Origin: Treponema sp.
GTDB taxonomy: Bacteria > Spirochaetota > Spirochaetia > Treponematales > Treponemataceae
DNA length: 64,000 nucleotides
Reading direction: 5' to 3'
Assembly (NCBI GenBank): GCA_017938365.1
Contig: JAGBBT010000044.1
Location: 1-64,000 of the forward strand
The number at the start of each line of letters is the position of its first letter. The first letter of the stretch is position 1. The notes under the pieces were generated by a model, which saw only the letters and a program-made list of their open reading frames with translations, was not told where the DNA came from and ran no database searches. Position numbers and translations under genes: made by a program. This document shows, piece after piece, positions 8,657 through 17,444 of the stretch.

Positions 8657-8766
8657 TTTGCCTGAAATCCAAATCGCATTTGCCTGAAATTTAAGTCATA
8701 GTTGCCTGAAATTCAAACCACATTTGCCTAAGATTTGAATCGCATTTGCCTGAAATATAAGACAAT
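8657..8766. repeat. Five 22-bp tandem repeats
   Basis: The core TTTGCCTGAAAT recurs with exact 22-bp spacing at 8657, 8679, 8701, 8723 and 8745; the rest of each unit varies (…AAATCGCA, …AAGTCATA, …AAACCACA). A sixth, inverted half-copy (AGGCAAGTGTG, 8639-8649) pairs with CACATTTGCCT (8653-8663) into a hairpin. It fills most of the gap between two converging lipoprotein genes and has no start codon or ribosome site of its own. Copies are too similar to each other, without unique spacers, to be a CRISPR array. Confidence 0.85.
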
Positions 8767-8827
8767 ATTCATTTTTTCTTCTGGACACATCAATACAACT
8801 GTCCTCCTAACAAATATTCTACAGTAT

Positions 8828-8862
8828 AAAAAAAAGACGACTAGAGTTTTTCTAGTCGTCTT
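8828..8862 (-). terminator. Terminator of the large lipoprotein gene
   Basis: A perfect 12-bp stem (AAGACGACTAGA/TCTAGTCGTCTT) runs straight into T on the minus strand. It lies 70 bases past the stop of the 8932-10197 gene. Confidence 0.9.
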
Positions 8863-8931
8863 AAGTGATTAGTAGGAATGTATTATTCCCTTGTTAAAGT
8901 AATGAAAAGGGAGTAATAGTACTACTATATC

Positions 8932-10197
8932 TTAATTATGATTTTTTACGAAGATTAGTTCATTATTATCAGGATCCATTATTAAAAAGAGTTTTGAACC
9001 ATCGTATAAGACTTTCCAAGAAGGAAAAATACTTAATGTTATTTCACCATTAGCGTTAGTAAAATTGAATTCCGCACCAGAAGCCGAGCCTGTTCCATCA
9101 GATTTTAAAGTAATGGTAACGCCATTTCCTGCCGTAAAAGTTGCAAAAAGTCCATTTCCACTTGTGCGGTTACATACTTTACTTGGATCTAGTCGATAGA
9201 ATTTGTCTTTGTAACTTATAATAATAGGATCGTCATCATCTTCTTTACTAAATGTCTCAGAAGAACTACTCTCATAACATTTTCCGTCTTTGAAAAGATG
9301 ATATTTGATATCACCGTCGCCGTCTACACGTCTAAAAATCTTGTTGTTAAGATTGTCGCTGTCATAAGAAAGATTTTCAACAGAGGCTTTTGATTCCGAG
9401 ATACTTTCACCTCCTCCTTCGTTACCACTAGAACTTCCACCACTACTAGAACTATCTTTTGTTAATTCAATTTGTCCCTTAAAATTAATTACTAATTTAT
9501 CACCTTGTAAAGATCCTGGAATAATTCCCTCTTCTGGATCTTCGTCTCCAACGTCTGCTCCAATCATTACACCATCATTAGTACCTATCCAAAAACCATC
9601 TATATTAGTAGGATCCATAATAGGACTATACCCAGACATTGTTCCATCAGCATTTAATTTAATAGAAAGTGTTGCACCACCCAATGTTCCTTTCCAAGTT
9701 CCTACATAATCAGTTGTGTCTACTTTTGTTAAAGGAATGTCTTGTCCATAATTTACTACCAAATTTCCATTATCTAATTTTCCAGATACGGTTTCCTTTC
9801 CAATGGTAAGTGACACACCAGAATCCGTTTCACTCCAAGTACCATCTGTAAATCCTTCCATAGAAAGATATGCAACAAGAGTTTCATCATCATTTAATGT
9901 AGCAGATAATGAACAAGCTTGACCTTCAATAGTTACATTTCCAGTCCAAGTTCCTACATACGGAGACTTTTCCTCTGTTGAACCAGAACCACTTCCACTA
10001 CCTGTTGAGCCAGAACCACTTCCGCCACCACTACCATTGTTTCCATCACCATTGTTTCCACCAGCATCTGGACCACTTTCTTGTTCTGTTGTTTTTCCGT
10101 CATCGTCGTCATCGTCACTAGAAGAACATGACACTCCTGCAAAAATTAATGACATACATGCAAAAATTAATGCTAGATTTCTAAGCTTTTTTAACAT
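8932..10197 (-). CDS. Large acidic lipoprotein with duplicated beta domains
   Basis: A 421-residue lipoprotein: signal LALIFACMSLIFAGVSC with lipidated C24, then SSSDDDDDD and a ~45-residue Gly/Ser/Asn linker, consistent with surface display. Two ~85-residue repeats follow, opening YVGTWTGNV (~80) and YVGTWKGTL (~165). They have the look of lipocalin-like or small beta-barrel modules (GTW, 'L..DGT', 'G..V..G'). A third, different domain fills the last ~130 residues. Function unknown. The gene has its own SD (GGAGGAG), its own terminator, and a promoter containing ten G, suggesting phase-variable expression. Confidence 0.8.
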   Translation of the reverse strand: MLKKLRNLALIFACMSLIFAGVSCSSSDDDDDDGKTTEQESGPDAGGNNGDGNNGSGGGSGSGSTGSGSGSGSTEEKSPYVGTWTGNVTIEGQACSLSATLNDDETLVAYLSMEGFTDGTWSETDSGVSLTIGKETVSGKLDNGNLVVNYGQDIPLTKVDTTDYVGTWKGTLGGATLSIKLNADGTMSGYSPIMDPTNIDGFWIGTNDGVMIGADVGDEDPEEGIIPGSLQGDKLVINFKGQIELTKDSSSSGGSSSGNEGGGESISESKASVENLSYDSDNLNNKIFRRVDGDGDIKYHLFKDGKCYESSSSETFSKEDDDDPIIISYKDKFYRLDPSKVCNRTSGNGLFATFTAGNGVTITLKSDGTGSASGAEFNFTNANGEITLSIFPSWKVLYDGSKLFLIMDPDNNELIFVKNHN

Positions 10198-10227
10198 AAC
10201 TTTTTACTCCTCCATTATGTTCATAAA

Positions 10228-10270
10228 AATATACTTAGAAGTGTAGCACCCCCCCCCCGACTTTTGTAAA
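10228..10270 (-). promoter_or_regulatory. Promoter with poly-G tract (likely phase-variable)
   Basis: On the minus strand a -35-like TTTACA (10270-10265) and a -10-like TACACT (10245-10240) are 19 bp apart, and ten consecutive G (10258-10249) lie between them. Another -10 candidate, TATATT (10233-10228), would place the G run over the -35 site. Either way a change in G number alters promoter geometry; losing two G would give the ideal 17 bp in the first case. A comparable poly-G effect on transcription is described for tpr genes of Treponema pallidum. Here it is inferred from one sequence. Confidence 0.6.
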
Positions 10271-10398
10271 GTGTAAAATGATAAAAACTTAAACAATGTC
10301 ACAAATATTTGTATTTATATTTATTTTTTATGTTTTTTAAGATATTATGTTTGCTGTATTTTATTTTTGACTTATATTTATTATATTATGGAGGAAAT

Positions 10399-11331
10399 AT
10401 GTCAAAGATTTTTACTTCTGCTCATCAGTTAATAGGAAATACACCTTTATTAGAACTTTGTAATATAGAAAAACAATTAAACCTTAATGCAAAACTTTAT
10501 GCTAAACTCGAATATCTAAATCCAGCAGGAAGTGTAAAAGATAGAGTTGCAAAGATGATGATTGAAACTGCCGAAAAAGAAGGCAAAATAAACAAAAACA
10601 CCACAATTATTGAACCTACATCTGGTAATACAGGTATTGGACTTGCATTAATGGCTGCATCAAAAGGTTATAAACTTATAATTGTAATGCCTGATTCTAT
10701 GTCAATTGAAAGAAGAATTTTAATGAAAGCATACGGAGCTGAATTAGTATTAACAGAAGGTTCTAAAGGTATGGCAGGAGCAATTAAGAAAGCAGAAGAA
10801 CTAAATCAATCAATTCCGAATAGTTTTATAGCAGGTCAATTTGACAATCCTGCAAATCCTAAAGCCCATATGGAAACAACCGGTCCTGAAATCTGGAATG
10901 ACACTGATGGTAATATAGATTTTTTTGTTGCAGGTATTGGTACTGGTGGAACAATTACAGGTGTGGGGCAATATTTAAAATCAAAAAATCCAAATATAAA
11001 AGTAATTGGAATAGAACCAAGTTCCTCTCCTTTTTTAACAAAAGGAATTTCTGGAGTTCATGGTTTACAAGGAATTGGAGCCGGTTTTATTCCAAAAGTA
11101 TTAGATACAAAAGTTTATGATGAAATAATTACTGTAACAGAAGACGATGCTTTTGATATTGGCAGACTCATTGGAAAATCTGAAGGTATTCTTGTTGGTA
11201 TATCTAGTGGTGCTGCGTTATGGGCTGCAATTAATATTGCAAAACAACCACAAAATTCAGGGAAAAACATTGTTGTTTTATTACCTGACACAGGAGATAG
11301 ATATTTATCAACAAAACTCTTTTCTGAATAA
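10399..11331 (+). CDS. cysK: Cysteine synthase A (O-acetylserine sulfhydrylase)
   Basis: A PLP-dependent enzyme of 310 residues making cysteine from O-acetylserine and sulfide. The PLP lysine lies in SVKDRVAKMM and the substrate loop in TSGNTGIGLA; GIGTGGTITG binds the cofactor phosphate. The start is the ATG at 10399, preceded by GGAGG (10390-10394); a longer frame reaching back to 10309 only adds hydrophobic sequence that does not fit the family. No cysE or sulfate-assimilation gene is near. It converges on the DUF1653 gene with 6 bases between stops. Confidence 0.95.
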   Translation: MSKIFTSAHQLIGNTPLLELCNIEKQLNLNAKLYAKLEYLNPAGSVKDRVAKMMIETAEKEGKINKNTTIIEPTSGNTGIGLALMAASKGYKLIIVMPDSMSIERRILMKAYGAELVLTEGSKGMAGAIKKAEELNQSIPNSFIAGQFDNPANPKAHMETTGPEIWNDTDGNIDFFVAGIGTGGTITGVGQYLKSKNPNIKVIGIEPSSSPFLTKGISGVHGLQGIGAGFIPKVLDTKVYDEIITVTEDDAFDIGRLIGKSEGILVGISSGAALWAAINIAKQPQNSGKNIVVLLPDTGDRYLSTKLFSE

Positions 11332-11337
11332 TTAATT

Positions 11338-11589
11338 TTATTGCTCTTGTATTTCGCTTACTAGTTCAAAACGGTATTTTTGGCTAATATTAGGGTACTT
11401 TGCATGGTCAACTTCGCTTAAAAACATAGTTTTTTCTCTAATCCACAGAGAATTGTCTCCGTATAGTCTTCTATACACAACATATTCTTCTTGTGTTTCT
11501 GAGTGATATGCCACATCTTCCACAATATAGTATTTGTTTTTAAAGTGTTTATATATTCCGTGTATTACTATATTTCTTTCTTCTTTCAT
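11338..11589 (-). CDS. DUF1653-family small protein
   Basis: An 83-residue cytoplasmic protein. The order [29 protein letters not shown] and [13 protein letters not shown] is the DUF1653 (PF07866) pattern, a small beta-rich domain found widely as a stand-alone protein. Biochemical role unknown. It lies 19 bases downstream of bacteriohemerythrin and is probably co-transcribed with it. Confidence 0.85.
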   Translation of the reverse strand: MKEERNIVIHGIYKHFKNKYYIVEDVAYHSETQEEYVVYRRLYGDNSLWIREKTMFLSEVDHAKYPNISQKYRFELVSEIQEQ

Positions 11590-11608
11590 GATAATAATTT
11601 TGTAATAT

Positions 11609-12019
11609 TTATTTTTTCTCTTTTATAAAATTTGCCCAAACTTTATCAGCTTTAGCAATATGTGTTAAAACCCATTTTGTAACAAAAATATAAAATTTCT
11701 CTGCACTTTCAACATCTTCATCGTTTATTTGGTTAATTTGTTTTTTTACTTCTAATATAAATCCATCATGAGCCAATTTATGAACATCTATACCATAATA
11801 ATCATTATCAGCCATAAATTTCTCTTCATTTTCAAAATGATATTGTGTATATTCTGTTAAATCCTTTAAAACATTGGTCATTTTATTTTTAAATTCTTCT
11901 TTACTGCCTACTACAATTTCATAAAGGTTATTTGCATAAGACAAAAGTTTTTTATGTTGCTCGTCAATTTCTGGAATATTCAATAAATATTCATCACTCC
12001 ATTGAATCTTTTCTATCAT
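11609..12019 (-). CDS. Bacteriohemerythrin
   Basis: A 136-residue four-helix oxygen-binding protein. The di-iron ligands are visible in order: H in DEQHKKL, H and E in [17 protein letters not shown], and HIAKADKVW near the C terminus. In anaerobes such proteins bind O2 or NO for protection, or deliver oxygen to a sensor; here it has no attached chemoreceptor. It is the first gene of a pair with the DUF1653 protein. An AGGAGA ribosome site precedes the ATG. Confidence 0.93.
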   Translation of the reverse strand: MIEKIQWSDEYLLNIPEIDEQHKKLLSYANNLYEIVVGSKEEFKNKMTNVLKDLTEYTQYHFENEEKFMADNDYYGIDVHKLAHDGFILEVKKQINQINDEDVESAEKFYIFVTKWVLTHIAKADKVWANFIKEKK

Positions 12020-12086
12020 CTAATAATCTCCTAAACAAATAGTCTATATACACTTATATTTTATGACACATTTATAAAAAATGCAA

Positions 12087-12128
12087 AAAAAAAGACTGTC
12101 TATAAAGATTTCTTTACAGACAGTCTTT
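12087..12128 (-). terminator. Terminator of the pyrophosphatase gene
   Basis: An 18-bp stem with one mismatch (12091-12108 with 12111-12128, core AAAGACTGTCT) is followed on the minus strand by a T run. It starts 14 bases after the hppA stop and shields bacteriohemerythrin. Confidence 0.9.
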
Positions 12129-12141
12129 TAATTAATTATGT

Positions 12142-14325
12142 TTATTTAAACAAAACAGTCCACAAATTGTAATGTGCAAAGACATTTACAGCAACGAGAG
12201 ATACTGTTGCCATAATCTTAATAAAGATATCCATACAAGGACCAACTGTATCTTTTAAAGGATCACCTACAGTATCACCAACTACAGAAGCATCATGAAC
12301 TTCATCATAGCCTTCTCCACCTTTTTTGATACCTTCTAATCCACCTTGTTCAATATATTTTTTACCATTATCCCAAGCACCACCAGAGTTTCCTGTGAAT
12401 AATGCAATCATTATAGCACAGATTGTTGAACCAATTAAAATTCCTCCAACAAATTCTGCACCAAATAAAAGTCCACAAAGAACAGGAATAACAACAGCCA
12501 TCAAAGCTGGAACTTTCATCTGTCCAATAGAACCTTTTGTTGAAATACCAATACAAGTTTTATAATCAGGATCTTCTGTTCCTTCAAGAATTCCTGGTTT
12601 TTCTTTAAACTGACGACGAACTTCTTCTACCATCTTACGAGCAGCCTTTGCAACTGCATCAATGAGCATTCCTGAGAATAAGAATGGAATAGCACCACCA
12701 ACAATAGCTCCTGATAATGTCATTGGATTCATAATATTTAGCTGTGGTAATCCATTGTTTGCAGAGAAATCTGCACCAGGAATTGAGTACATATAAGAAA
12801 GCATAAGAGATAATGCTGCCAATCCACCTGAACCAATTGCAAAACCTTTTCCGATAGCAGCTGTTGTATTTCCTACAGCATCAAGTGTATCAGTAATATT
12901 TCTTACTTCTTCTGGAAGTTTTGACATTTCAGCAATTCCACCAGCATTATCAGAAATTGGACCGTAAGAGTCTACAGATACTGTTAATGCAACAAAGGAA
13001 AGCATACCCATTGCAGCCATAGAAACACCATAAAGACCACCAATATAGTATGCACTAATAATACCAACACCCAATACAATACAAGGAGCCATACAAGAAT
13101 TCATTCCTAAAGCTAATCCACTTGTAATTGTAAGAGCTGAACCTTCGCGGCTTGCTTCAGCAAGAATTTTTGTTGGTTTGTAATCAGAAGATGTATAATA
13201 TTCAGCAATAATACCAATAACGATTCCTGAAATTACACCAATTGCACCACCAATAAATGGAGAAATCCATCCAAATGAGAATCCAACAGATTTAAAATCG
13301 ATACCAGAATCTTTGAATAAGAAGTAAGAAAGTCCTAATCCACCTAAAATTGTAATAGAAGCACCAATCCATGTAGCAGCATTTAATTGTTGGTGAACTT
13401 TCTTTGATTTTGAAAGATTTCTTAAAAGTAAAGATGCAACACCAATAACACAAGCTACAAGACCAATAGCAGCAAACATTAATGGATAAGAATAAAGTTT
13501 AGATAATGCTGAATTATCAACACCAACTTTAACAACAAGATTGTATGCCAACGCAATAACAGAAACTATTGATGCAACATAACTTTCCAATAAGTCTGAA
13601 CCTAAACCTGCAACATCACCAACATTATCACCAACATTGTCTGCAATAGTAGCTGGGTTACGAGGATCGTCTTCTGGAATATGTGCTTCTGTTTTTCCTA
13701 CTAAGTCTGCACCCATATCAGCAGCTTTTGTATAAATACCACCACCAACACGGTTAAACATTGCAACTAAAGAACATCCAAGTGCATAATTTGAAAGAAC
13801 ATTTGGGAATTTTAAGATTTGTAATTTTGTTAACCAACAAGTAGATACACTAAGGTCGTCCATCCAACCTAAAGTTTTACCAAATACAAAGTAAACAATT
13901 GCAAGTCCTAAAAGTGCAAAACCTGCAACACAAAGTCCCATTACAGATCCACCACGGAAAGCAACTTTTAATGTTTGACCGATATTTTTTGTATTACGAG
14001 CTTCGTTTGTAACACGAACATTTGCATAAGTTGCAATCTTCATACCGATTAAACCTGCACTAGCAGACATTGAAGCTCCTAAAAGAATTGCAACAGCACA
14101 ATACCAATCAAGTGCTAGCCATACAATTAAAGCAACAACTAAAATAACAATTGCCAATACTTTATATTCATATTCTATGAATGTATTAGCTCCAATACGA
14201 ATAGCAGACGCAATGTGTTTCATTGTATCTGTACCTTCATCTAACCTTTTTACCTTAAAAAAGTTAAAAGCAGCATATGCAAGTGCTAATAAAGCAACAA
14301 GCAACAACAAGACAGAAAGATTCAT
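12142..14325 (-). CDS. hppA: Membrane-bound cation-pumping pyrophosphatase
   Basis: A 727-residue integral membrane pyrophosphatase with about 16 helices, coupling PPi hydrolysis to Na+ and/or H+ export. The acidic catalytic signature DPRNPATIADNVGDNVGD is complete, and a second set of Asp (GGAWDNGKKY, DTVGDPLKDT) closes the site. In GNTTAAIGKG the key position is Ala rather than Lys, which in this family marks the K+-dependent class, many of which pump Na+. Monocistronic, with an 8-bp hairpin (TTCGTCTT/AAGACGAA) in its leader at 14350-14369 and a strong terminator. The ion specificity is inference. Confidence 0.96.
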   Translation of the reverse strand: MNLSVLLLLVALLALAYAAFNFFKVKRLDEGTDTMKHIASAIRIGANTFIEYEYKVLAIVILVVALIVWLALDWYCAVAILLGASMSASAGLIGMKIATYANVRVTNEARNTKNIGQTLKVAFRGGSVMGLCVAGFALLGLAIVYFVFGKTLGWMDDLSVSTCWLTKLQILKFPNVLSNYALGCSLVAMFNRVGGGIYTKAADMGADLVGKTEAHIPEDDPRNPATIADNVGDNVGDVAGLGSDLLESYVASIVSVIALAYNLVVKVGVDNSALSKLYSYPLMFAAIGLVACVIGVASLLLRNLSKSKKVHQQLNAATWIGASITILGGLGLSYFLFKDSGIDFKSVGFSFGWISPFIGGAIGVISGIVIGIIAEYYTSSDYKPTKILAEASREGSALTITSGLALGMNSCMAPCIVLGVGIISAYYIGGLYGVSMAAMGMLSFVALTVSVDSYGPISDNAGGIAEMSKLPEEVRNITDTLDAVGNTTAAIGKGFAIGSGGLAALSLMLSYMYSIPGADFSANNGLPQLNIMNPMTLSGAIVGGAIPFLFSGMLIDAVAKAARKMVEEVRRQFKEKPGILEGTEDPDYKTCIGISTKGSIGQMKVPALMAVVIPVLCGLLFGAEFVGGILIGSTICAIMIALFTGNSGGAWDNGKKYIEQGGLEGIKKGGEGYDEVHDASVVGDTVGDPLKDTVGPCMDIFIKIMATVSLVAVNVFAHYNLWTVLFK

Positions 14326-14456
14326 AAATCTTTGCTCCTATTTTTTAAATTCGTCTTACAGAAGACGAACAAGATTTTATGTATGTATATCTTAACACAA
14401 ACTTTAATTCTATTAAAAAACTAAATTTGTACAAAAGAGTCTTTTTTTTTAGTTAT

Positions 14457-15380
14457 TTATTTTAAAAACTTATTTATTTCATTCAATACTCTTTTTTTAT
14501 CAGTACACCATAATGGTGCAACAATACTTTTTTTTGGTGGGTCTCCTGTTATTCTATGTATAACTGTATTATTAGAAAGTACAGAAAGACATTTTTTTAA
14601 TAATGAATAATATTCTTCTTTTTCTAATGGATTATATTTATTTTGTAAGTATAAAGTTTCTAATTTGGTATTTTTTAATACATATAGATTAGTTATTTTT
14701 ATTCCGTAAAGGTCATTATTAGCTAAATATCTTCTATTTATAATATCAATATGACGAATAGTTTCTAACATATCATTTTCTGTTTCTGAGGGAAGTCCTA
14801 AAATTACATGAGTTACCAAATGTACTTTTGGGCAAACTTCTTTAATTAATTTTACAGCATAATCATATTCTGCTGTTGTATATTGTCTATTAATTAAAAT
14901 ACCAGTTTTATCGTTTGACGATTGAAGTCCTAATTCTATTTGAACAAAGTATTCTTCTGAAATACATTTTATTTTGTTTAAGATTTCTGTATTTATACAG
15001 TCAGGTCTAGTAGCTATAGCCAAACCTTTTACATCTTTACAAGAAAGGGATTCTTTATATTTTTTTTCTAAATCATCATAATCGCCGTAAGTATTTGTAA
15101 AATTCTGAAAATAAGCAATATATTTTACATCGTTATTTCCTGATCTTCCTTTTGCTTTTTTTTGAACTTTTTCTATTGCTTCTAAAACCTGTTCTTTTAT
15201 AGGTAATATTTTATTAGGAACAAAATCACCAGAACCATTTTGACTACAAAAAATACAACCTCCAAATGCTTTTGTTCCATCTCTGTTTGGACATGTACAA
15301 CCTGCATCAAGAGCAATTTTATAAACTTTACAGTTGAAAATTGATTTATAAAAATCAGATAGAATTATATGTTTATTCAT
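14457..15380 (-). CDS. Radical SAM protein, YhcC/TIGR01212 family
   Basis: A 307-residue radical SAM protein. The cluster-binding cysteines lie in CPNRDGTKAFGGCIFC (C30, C42, C45), the distinctive spacing of the YhcC/TIGR01212 family rather than CxxxCxxC. Further landmarks are IATRPDCI, ELGLQS and THVILGLPSET. The reaction is not established. It lies downstream of flgE but is separated from it by a strong terminator, so it is not part of the hook operon. Confidence 0.9.
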   Translation of the reverse strand: MNKHIILSDFYKSIFNCKVYKIALDAGCTCPNRDGTKAFGGCIFCSQNGSGDFVPNKILPIKEQVLEAIEKVQKKAKGRSGNNDVKYIAYFQNFTNTYGDYDDLEKKYKESLSCKDVKGLAIATRPDCINTEILNKIKCISEEYFVQIELGLQSSNDKTGILINRQYTTAEYDYAVKLIKEVCPKVHLVTHVILGLPSETENDMLETIRHIDIINRRYLANNDLYGIKITNLYVLKNTKLETLYLQNKYNPLEKEEYYSLLKKCLSVLSNNTVIHRITGDPPKKSIVAPLWCTDKKRVLNEINKFLK

Positions 15381-15390
15381 AGCCTTACAA

Positions 15391-15436
15391 AAAAAATAAC
15401 CGTTTTGAATAAAATTATACTTTATTCAAAACGGTT
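15391..15436 (-). terminator. Terminator of the hook gene operon
   Basis: A perfect 16-bp inverted repeat (15398-15413 with 15421-15436, core AACCGTTTTGAATAAA) is followed by a T run on the minus strand. It lies 23 bases after the flgE stop. Confidence 0.9.
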
Positions 15437-15458
15437 AATTATATTTTAATTACTTATA

Positions 15459-16850
15459 TTATCGTTTCAAACTAAGAACAGTTTCTAATAAAGTATCTGC
15501 TGTTTGAATTGTTTTAGCATTTGATTGGAATCCACGCTGTGTAACAATCATATCTGTAAATTGTTCACTTAAATCAACGTTGGACATTTCTAATGCTCCA
15601 GCAAGAAGACTTCCCTTACCTGCAACACCTGATGTACCAATATTTGCTAAACCAGAGTTATTACTTTCTACATAAGTATTGTCTCCAGCCTTTTCAAGAC
15701 CGTTCTGATTTGTAAATGTAGCAAGTGCAAGTTGACCGATTACACGGTTTGTTCCATTAGAATATACACCTGTAATTACACCAGATGAATCAATCTTGAA
15801 ATTATCAAGATATCCCATTGTATATCCATCTTGATAGAATGCCTTTGTAGAAGATTGAGCAGCACTTTGAGTTACTGTATTCTTCTGGCTTCCGATTGTT
15901 CCAAGATTAATATTCATTGTCTGACGATAAGGTGTTCCGTCTTCGTTAGGATTTGCTCCAGGAACTGTATAAGATGCTTGAAGAATGATTTCTCCTTCAG
16001 GATTTGTTACATTTCCTGCTGAGTCAGTAACTGATTGTAAAGTACCAGTATTATCAAAATTAATTAAGAATGTATTTGCCATTCCGTCTGTTGTATTCAA
16101 ACCAACTCTTGTCTGTGTAAAATCAGCATTATCAGCATCAATATTTACAGTTGCCTGCCACTGATTTGGATTTCCTACAACACGAGTAAAATTCACTGAC
16201 AAAAGGTGTGTATTTCCGAAGCTATCATACACTTTAAATTCTGTATTCCATGTACCTTTTGCAATATCTGCGGCATTGGCACCTTCAGGAATTTCTGGAG
16301 TATTTTTATTAAGGTTACAAGCAAAATTTACATTTGTTGTTTCTTTTGCAGGATCTTTTGATCCAACAGGAATAATTAAATCTTCTGTACTTGCAGCGGT
16401 CTGAAGAACTGTTTCTCCATCAATCTGACGAGCCATCCATCCTTGTACACGGAATCCGTTTGCAGGATTAACGAGAGTTCCCTCACTATCCAAACTAAAT
16501 GCACCGGCACGAGTGTAGTAACTCTTTTCACCATTTTTTTCTAGGAAGAATCCATTTCCTTGAATTGCAACATCAGTGGCAATTCCTGTTGACTGAAGAT
16601 TTCCCTGTGTAAATACAGTATCAATAGAAGCTACTGTCATTCCTAATCCAACTTCTTTTGGATTTACACCACCAATTTCTTCTGTTGGTTTTGCTGCTCC
16701 AGAAAGTTGCTGACTTATCATGTCCTGAAAATTAACACGGCCCCGTTTAAAACCTGTTGTGTTAACATTAGAAACGTTGTTTCCAATTACATCCATGCGT
16801 GTTTGGTGATTCTGAAGTCCAGAAACTCCAGAGTAAAGTGATCTCATCAT
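15459..16850 (-). CDS. flgE: Flagellar hook protein FlgE
   Basis: The hook subunit, 463 residues, polymerising into the universal joint of the periplasmic flagellum. The N terminus ([20 protein letters not shown]…[15 protein letters not shown]) and C terminus ([22 protein letters not shown]) are the conserved rod/hook coiled-coil ends. C178 (in NFACNL) with N179 and K165 (in PVGSKD) fall at the positions reported in T. denticola to form the intersubunit lysinoalanine cross-link typical of spirochaete hooks. GAGGGTAG precedes the double ATG. It is the last gene of the operon before a strong terminator. Confidence 0.97.
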   Translation of the reverse strand: MMRSLYSGVSGLQNHQTRMDVIGNNVSNVNTTGFKRGRVNFQDMISQQLSGAAKPTEEIGGVNPKEVGLGMTVASIDTVFTQGNLQSTGIATDVAIQGNGFFLEKNGEKSYYTRAGAFSLDSEGTLVNPANGFRVQGWMARQIDGETVLQTAASTEDLIIPVGSKDPAKETTNVNFACNLNKNTPEIPEGANAADIAKGTWNTEFKVYDSFGNTHLLSVNFTRVVGNPNQWQATVNIDADNADFTQTRVGLNTTDGMANTFLINFDNTGTLQSVTDSAGNVTNPEGEIILQASYTVPGANPNEDGTPYRQTMNINLGTIGSQKNTVTQSAAQSSTKAFYQDGYTMGYLDNFKIDSSGVITGVYSNGTNRVIGQLALATFTNQNGLEKAGDNTYVESNNSGLANIGTSGVAGKGSLLAGALEMSNVDLSEQFTDMIVTQRGFQSNAKTIQTADTLLETVLSLKR

Positions 16851-16897
16851 ATATCTACCCTCGTTTTAAATCCAAAAATTAATTAATTAAGCTAAGC

Positions 16898-17338
16898 TTA
16901 ATATCCATACACAGATCTAATTTGATCCATGTTGTAATACATGCCATTTACAAGTACTTGAGGATTTTGACCTCTAGTTGCTGCTTCAACAGTACCTTTT
17001 ACATTTGTATCACCTAAATCTATTTCAACAGTCTTTCCAAGCATTGACTGAGCTTCACTAGAATTAATAAATGAGCTCATTTTTTCAAAGCTTTGACTCA
17101 TATTTGTCATTTGTTCAAGAGAACTGAATTGTGCCATTTGTGCGATAAATTCAGTATTTTCAAGAGGACTAGTTGGATCTTGATTTGAAAGCTGAGCTAT
17201 TAAAATTTTTAAAAAGTCATCCTTGCCCAATTCATTACTGGCTTTACGTCCGTTTACAGTCAGTGTTTTGTTAAAAGCATCTACGGCTGTTTGTGCTTGC
17301 AATTTTTCAGAAGCACTCATTGTAGCTGTAAAATCCAT
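16898..17338 (-). CDS. flgD: Flagellar hook-capping protein FlgD
   Basis: A 146-residue hook cap scaffold. The conserved block LGKDDFLKILIAQLSNQDP…NTEFIAQMAQFSSLEQ is the FlgD N-terminal domain. The short tail after residue ~95 (LGKTVEIDLGDTNVKGTVEAA) corresponds to the start of the FlgD Tudor-like region, so this is a short form without the full FnIII domain. The ATG at 17338 is preferred because GGGAG lies 6 bases upstream; the frame could extend 4 codons more. It lies between fliK and flgE. Confidence 0.93.
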   Translation of the reverse strand: MDFTATMSASEKLQAQTAVDAFNKTLTVNGRKASNELGKDDFLKILIAQLSNQDPTSPLENTEFIAQMAQFSSLEQMTNMSQSFEKMSSFINSSEAQSMLGKTVEIDLGDTNVKGTVEAATRGQNPQVLVNGMYYNMDQIRSVYGY

Positions 17339-17370
17339 ACTTACTCCCATTTCTTAAAAATCTGTTTTAT

Positions 17371-17401
17371 AGGGTTAACTTATTTTTAATAAGTCAACCC
17401 T
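17371..17401 (-). other. Hairpin in the fliK-flgD gap
   Basis: AGGGTT-ACTTATT (17371-17384) pairs with AATAAGT-AACCCT (17388-17401), 13 bp with one mismatch. On the minus strand it is not followed by a T run, so it is more likely an mRNA processing or stability element than a full terminator. Confidence 0.5.
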
Positions 17402-17444
17402 AACTTTTTATCTATCGGCATTTTTTTTTGCCATTATTAACACT

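Noticed and set aside
8657..8766. CRISPR-like array
   Set aside because: Period is only 22 bp with no unique spacers and no cas genes nearby; it is a degenerate tandem repeat.
10262..10398. Riboswitch or T-box ahead of cysK
   Set aside because: The leader is almost only A and T, with no conserved core, stem or terminator of a known riboswitch class.
10309..10398. N-terminal extension of cysteine synthase
   Set aside because: The added residues are hydrophobic and unlike the family; GGAGG lies exactly before the ATG at 10399.
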